NCBI GenBank assembly: GCA_964369475.1
Contig: CAYJFK010000050.1
Span: 1-18,647 of the forward strand
Length of the DNA: 18,647 nucleotides
Reading direction: 5' to 3'
From: CAYJFK01 sp964369475
Lineage (GTDB): Bacteria; Bacillota; Clostridia; Oscillospirales; Feifaniaceae
The number at the start of each line of letters is the position of its first letter. Positions within the stretch are counted from its first letter, which is position 1. The notes below the pieces were generated by a model. That model made no database searches, was not told the DNA's origin, and saw only the letters and a list, made by a program, of their open reading frames with translations. Both the position numbers and the translations under genes were made by a program. This document shows, piece after piece, positions 17,054 through 18,647 of the stretch.

Positions 17054-17161
17054 CACTGGGATTTTGCCATCTAAAAAGTGTTTGTGATACTGCTATGATA
17101 CTAAAAATTATTTTAAAGCGATGATTTTGAGTGTCACCCAAATGAATATGAACATGAGGAA

Positions 17162-17217
17162 AACCCTCCTGTTTCGCTAAGTTTTATAACTTAGTTGAAA
17201 TAGGAGGGTTATTTTTT
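17162..17217. terminator. Strong bidirectional terminator between guaA and the minus-strand operon
   Basis: AACCCTCCT (17162-17170) pairs with AGGAGGGTT (17202-17210). The stem continues inward through TTTC/GAAA and CTAAGTT/AACTTAG to a TTAT loop. On the plus strand ATTTTTT follows, and on the minus strand TTTTCC follows. It can stop guaA readthrough into the element and end the minus operon. The rest of 17026-17161 has no gene; a weak 7-bp inverted repeat (AAACACT at 17051-17057, AGTGTTT at 17077-17083) lies there. Confidence 0.85.
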
Positions 17218-17218
17218 A

Positions 17219-17258
17219 TGGCAACAATTTTGGCAACAGTGGCTACAAATTGGCTACA
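17219..17258. repeat. Four TGGC(A/T)ACA direct repeats
   Basis: TGGCAACA at 17219-17226 and 17231-17238, then TGGCTACA at 17240-17247 and 17251-17258, with starts 12, 9 and 11 nt apart. Clustered same-strand octamers near an integration junction resemble the arm-type binding sites of tyrosine integrases. The repeats are seen directly; the role is inferred. Confidence 0.65.
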
Positions 17259-17284
17259 TCGTGAGTGCAGAATTGAGTACAGGG

Positions 17285-17587
17285 TTATACTCTTTGCTCC
17301 CAAAACTCAAAGAAATAAGGTAGTGCGGCTTTGATAAATCCTTTTGTTAAGTAAGATGACTGTCGTCTATCAGTGAGAAACTGTAATAATGCCTGATACT
17401 CTCGACTGGTAATTTGTCTTAAAGAGGGGTCTATAGTCTTAAGCAAGGCGACGGTATTAGCGTCAATCTTATGTTCATTTAAGAAATCTAATAGATACCG
17501 TATAGCATTTGTATATGAACGTGCTTTTCCGGAGTCTACTCCCGGGATTGTACAAAAAGACTCAAAATCGGAAAGAATCCTTTCCAT
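17285..17587 (-). CDS. Unknown 100-aa protein of the element, helical
   Basis: I do not recognise a firm family. The product looks all-helical with no signal peptide or membrane segment. Its middle part (ARSYTNAIRYLLDFLNEH) is similar in pattern to the SAM-like core-binding domain at the N-terminus of tyrosine recombinases and of some HNH nucleases, but no catalytic domain follows. It could be a stand-alone DNA-binding accessory protein or a truncated remnant. TAGGAGGT precedes the ATG at good spacing, so it is probably translated. It lies 47 nt downstream of the XRE gene without a terminator between, hence likely the same operon, and ends before the bidirectional hairpin. Confidence 0.65.
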   Translation of the reverse strand: MERILSDFESFCTIPGVDSGKARSYTNAIRYLLDFLNEHKIDANTVALLKTIDPSLRQITSREYQALLQFLTDRRQSSYLTKGFIKAALPYFFEFWEQRV

Positions 17588-17634
17588 AATAATAACCTCC
17601 TACTCTTTACATTTTATGAATTGAAGTATGTGAA

Positions 17635-18144
17635 CTATTTCAAAAAAGTAGCATCCTCTGTCAATTTGCGAAGTTCGGAATCAAAAGTAGACTCGTTTGC
17701 AATCTGAATGAACTCTACATTGAAATCAGCTGCCCGTACTGCATCTTCTCGTTCGGCTAAGATTCGCTGTATATGAGCAAGGTTTTTCAGGTGTTTATTG
17801 ACATCATCGTTCTTGAAGCGAACAGATACTGAAGCAACGTCAATTTTTTCTTCATCGTTGACATCAAAAGAAAGCTCAAAGCCAACCTTTTCTCTTAATG
17901 TATAAAGTATGGTAAAGAAATCCCCGACTGTATCAAGAGTATCGCTCACAGAGACCTCGACAAATTCGCTTTCATTCATCTTCATAGCCTGTGCAATTTT
18001 TACAATCTGTTCCAACTTGGGCTTGCGGTCTCCTGCTTCATATTTGCGGATGCTGATTTCACTAAGCCCGCTAAGCTCAGCAAGTTGCTTTTGGGAAAGC
18101 AGGCGTAATTTCCTCTGTGCTTTGATTCTTTCACCAATATTCAT
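17635..18144 (-). CDS. XRE-family transcriptional repressor
   Basis: The 169-aa product has a Cro/CI-type HTH at residues 5-60 (helices around SQKQLAELSGLSEISIRKYE, 17-36) and a C-terminal domain of about 105 aa without an obvious protease or metal motif. That tail is rich in charged residues and beta-strand patterns (FELSFDVNDEEKIDVASVSV), probably for dimerisation or signal sensing. AAGGTGG precedes the ATG. The gene is divergent from the rightward operon and its own -10 is covered by a palindrome that recurs twice near the rightward promoter, so it most likely represses both. It is comparable in layout to repressors of temperate phages and ICEs. Confidence 0.88.
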   Translation of the reverse strand: MNIGERIKAQRKLRLLSQKQLAELSGLSEISIRKYEAGDRKPKLEQIVKIAQAMKMNESEFVEVSVSDTLDTVGDFFTILYTLREKVGFELSFDVNDEEKIDVASVSVRFKNDDVNKHLKNLAHIQRILAEREDAVRAADFNVEFIQIANESTFDSELRKLTEDATFLK

Positions 18145-18161
18145 AGTATCACCACCTTGTA

Positions 18162-18175
18162 GATACTATTGTATC
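18162..18175. promoter_or_regulatory. Operator 1, over the repressor promoter
   Basis: GATACTATTGTATC, a perfect 5-4-5 inverted repeat. It contains the minus-strand -10 (TACAAT, 18168-18173), so binding would give autorepression. A further half-site (GTATC, 18146-18150) lies beside the repressor's ribosome binding site. Confidence 0.7.
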
Positions 18176-18196
18176 ATTAATTTTCAAAAAAGTAAA
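18168..18196 (-). promoter_or_regulatory. Promoter of the XRE repressor
   Basis: On the minus strand, TTTACT (18191-18196), a 17-nt spacer and TACAAT (18168-18173). The leader to the ATG would be under 20 nt. Confidence 0.6.
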
Positions 18197-18205
18197 GAAA
18201 AACAT

Positions 18206-18234
18206 TTGACAGATACAAAAGTATATGGTATACT
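18206..18234 (+). promoter_or_regulatory. Near-consensus rightward promoter of the element
   Basis: Perfect TTGACA at 18206-18211, a 17-nt spacer and TATACT at 18229-18234 with an extended TG at 18226-18227. It is the best promoter in the window; such strength calls for repression, which the overlapping operators could supply. The predicted start is near 18241. Confidence 0.88.
18212..18225. promoter_or_regulatory. Operator 2, in the promoter spacer
   Basis: GATACAAAAGTATA lies between the -35 and -10 of the rightward promoter. It matches the GATAC-N4-GTATC pattern except for the last base. Binding here would block RNA polymerase. Confidence 0.65.
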
Positions 18235-18240
18235 CAAAAT

Positions 18241-18452
18241 ATAAAGATACAAAAGTATCTTAAAATTGAATGACCGTCCAAACACCTAAACCGCCAAGAC
18301 CTTCTGTAAAAGGGAGCGAGCGCATCCCGTAAGGGATGACGAGAAAGTGCCGAGCAGGGTAACTTCTTAGGAAACTGTTTTGGGTGAAACGGCAACAGAA
18401 ACGACCCTCAAAACCAAAAATCCAAACAACTGCTCGAAAGGAGTGAAAAGCT
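18241..18452 (+). ncRNA. Structured leader RNA of the rightward operon (candidate cis-regulatory RNA)
   Basis: About 210 nt separate the predicted start from the first ORF, with no long ORF. Pairings seen by eye: CATCCC-GTAA-GGGATG at 18323-18338, a 6-bp stem closed by a GNRA tetraloop; CGAGCAG (18351-18357) with CTGCTCG (18430-18436), a 7-bp long-range stem ending right before the AAAGGAG of the next ORF; and inside it GGT/ACC (18358-18360/18404-18406) and CTGTT/AACAG (18375-18379/18394-18398). The stretch 18312-18408 is visibly richer in G+C than its flanks. I do not recognise a known riboswitch or ribozyme. No fold was computed. Confidence 0.5.
18245..18260. promoter_or_regulatory. Operator 3, just after the start site
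   Basis: AGATACAAAAGTATCT is a 16-nt element with 6-bp perfect arms and the same AAAA centre as operator 2. Centres of operators 2 and 3 are about 34 bp apart, close to three helical turns, so cooperative binding is possible. Confidence 0.7.
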
Positions 18453-18521
18453 ATGACAAATACAACATACAGACCGACATTTTTTTACCCCCTCTGCGTT
18501 AGCCTGCCCAAAAACAAGTAG
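18453..18521 (+). CDS. 22-aa micro-ORF (possible leader peptide)
   Basis: MTNTTYRPTFFYPLCVSLPKNK, opened by ATG with AAAGGAGTG about 9 nt upstream and closed by TAG. It sits between the structured leader and the HTH gene. It could be a leader peptide coupling translation to downstream expression, a small functional peptide, or a decayed gene start. Translation is supported only by the ribosome binding site. Confidence 0.5.
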   Translation: MTNTTYRPTFFYPLCVSLPKNK

Positions 18522-18568
18522 CAACAAGTCCAAAACAAACCTACCACACATCAAAAGGAGGAATTTCA

Positions 18569-18647
18569 ATGACAAAAACAACACTCATGACAGCAAGCGA
18601 AGTAGCCGACTATCTCGGCACTTCAAAATCTCACGCCTACAAGGTGA
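18569..18647 (+). CDS. Excisionase-like helix-turn-helix protein (partial, 5' end)
   Basis: The first 26 codons are in the window and the gene runs off the right edge. AAAAGGAGGAA precedes the ATG. The visible sequence contains LMTASEVADYLGTSKSHAYK, the HTH_17/MerR-like motif of excisionases and small DNA-binding proteins of ICEs and phages. It would be the first sizeable gene under the rightward promoter, and could control excision or downstream transfer or replication genes. Confidence 0.75.
   Translation, partial: MTKTTLMTASEVADYLGTSKSHAYKV

Larger units (their letters stand above)
17008..18647. mobile_element. Left end of a putative element integrated at the 3' end of guaA (truncated by window)
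   Basis: Inferred from context: guaA 3' ends (here ending GAGTGGGAATAA) are a documented integration site for islands that use tyrosine recombinases. What follows is typical of a mobile-element control module: direct repeats near the junction, a repressor operon, operators, and an excisionase-like HTH gene. No integrase or relaxase is in view and the right junction is outside the window, so the element type (phage, ICE or mobilisable island) is open. Confidence 0.6.

Noticed and set aside
17218..17334. 38-aa plus-strand ORF starting MATILATVATNWLH
   Set aside because: It has AGGAGGG upstream, but that is the terminator stem, and its N-terminus is just the translated TGGCWACA repeats. It also runs antisense into the 100-aa gene.
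18312..18410. Hammerhead ribozyme, T-box, cyclic-di-GMP or other known RNA in the leader
   Set aside because: I looked for the hammerhead core, T-box sequence and known aptamer cores and found none. It remains an unassigned structured region.
1..18647. CRISPR arrays, tRNA or rRNA genes, insertion sequences
   Set aside because: No spaced repeat array, cloverleaf/TTC-loop pattern, rRNA-like stretch or transposase was seen on either strand.

Overview
The window looks like a chromosome segment of an endospore-forming, low-to-mid GC Gram-positive bacterium of the class Clostridia. The support is a SpoIIP sporulation hydrolase, a GatCAB amidotransferase, strong AGGAGG-type ribosome binding sites, a secreted protein with S-layer homology (SLH) repeats, and RqcH/TrmK orthologues. 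Genus cannot be assigned from the sequence alone.

Layout: (1) 1-1043 holds a tandem hairpin/terminator and spoIIP on the minus strand. (2) 1163-2158 is glpX, a class II fructose-1,6-bisphosphatase, divergent from spoIIP and closed by a 21-bp perfect-stem terminator. (3) 2382-4982 is a two-component system: a histidine kinase with an extracellular domain plus a seven-helix membrane sensor, and an OmpR-family regulator. (4) 5200-10372 is a compact housekeeping operon, ligA-gatC-gatA-gatB (NAD-dependent DNA ligase, then the three subunits of Asp/Glu-tRNA amidotransferase). (5) 10577-13947 is a second compact operon: a DUF1858 redox protein, trmK, a Nif3-family metal protein and rqcH, with overlaps or zero spacing. 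(6) 14087-15316 (minus) is an exported SLH protein, divergent from (7) guaA at 15490-17025.

Downstream of guaA the character changes. From about 17026 to the right edge the DNA looks like the left end of an integrated mobile element, cut by the window edge. The 3' end of guaA is a known integration hotspot. It is followed here by short direct repeats resembling recombinase arm sites, a strong bidirectional terminator, a small minus-strand operon (XRE repressor plus a 100-aa unknown protein), and a divergent control region. That region has a near-consensus rightward promoter and three GATAC-N4-GTATC operator-like palindromes, one of which covers the repressor's own -10. The rightward promoter would make a leader of about 210 nt with internal pairing, then a 22-aa ORF with a good ribosome binding site, then a truncated excisionase-like HTH gene.

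Most of the window is ordinary housekeeping DNA. The parts worth a second look are the repressor/operator switch, the structured leader with its micro-ORF, and the guaA junction. Smaller points are a possible ATT start for the histidine kinase and an E-R in place of D-R in RqcH.
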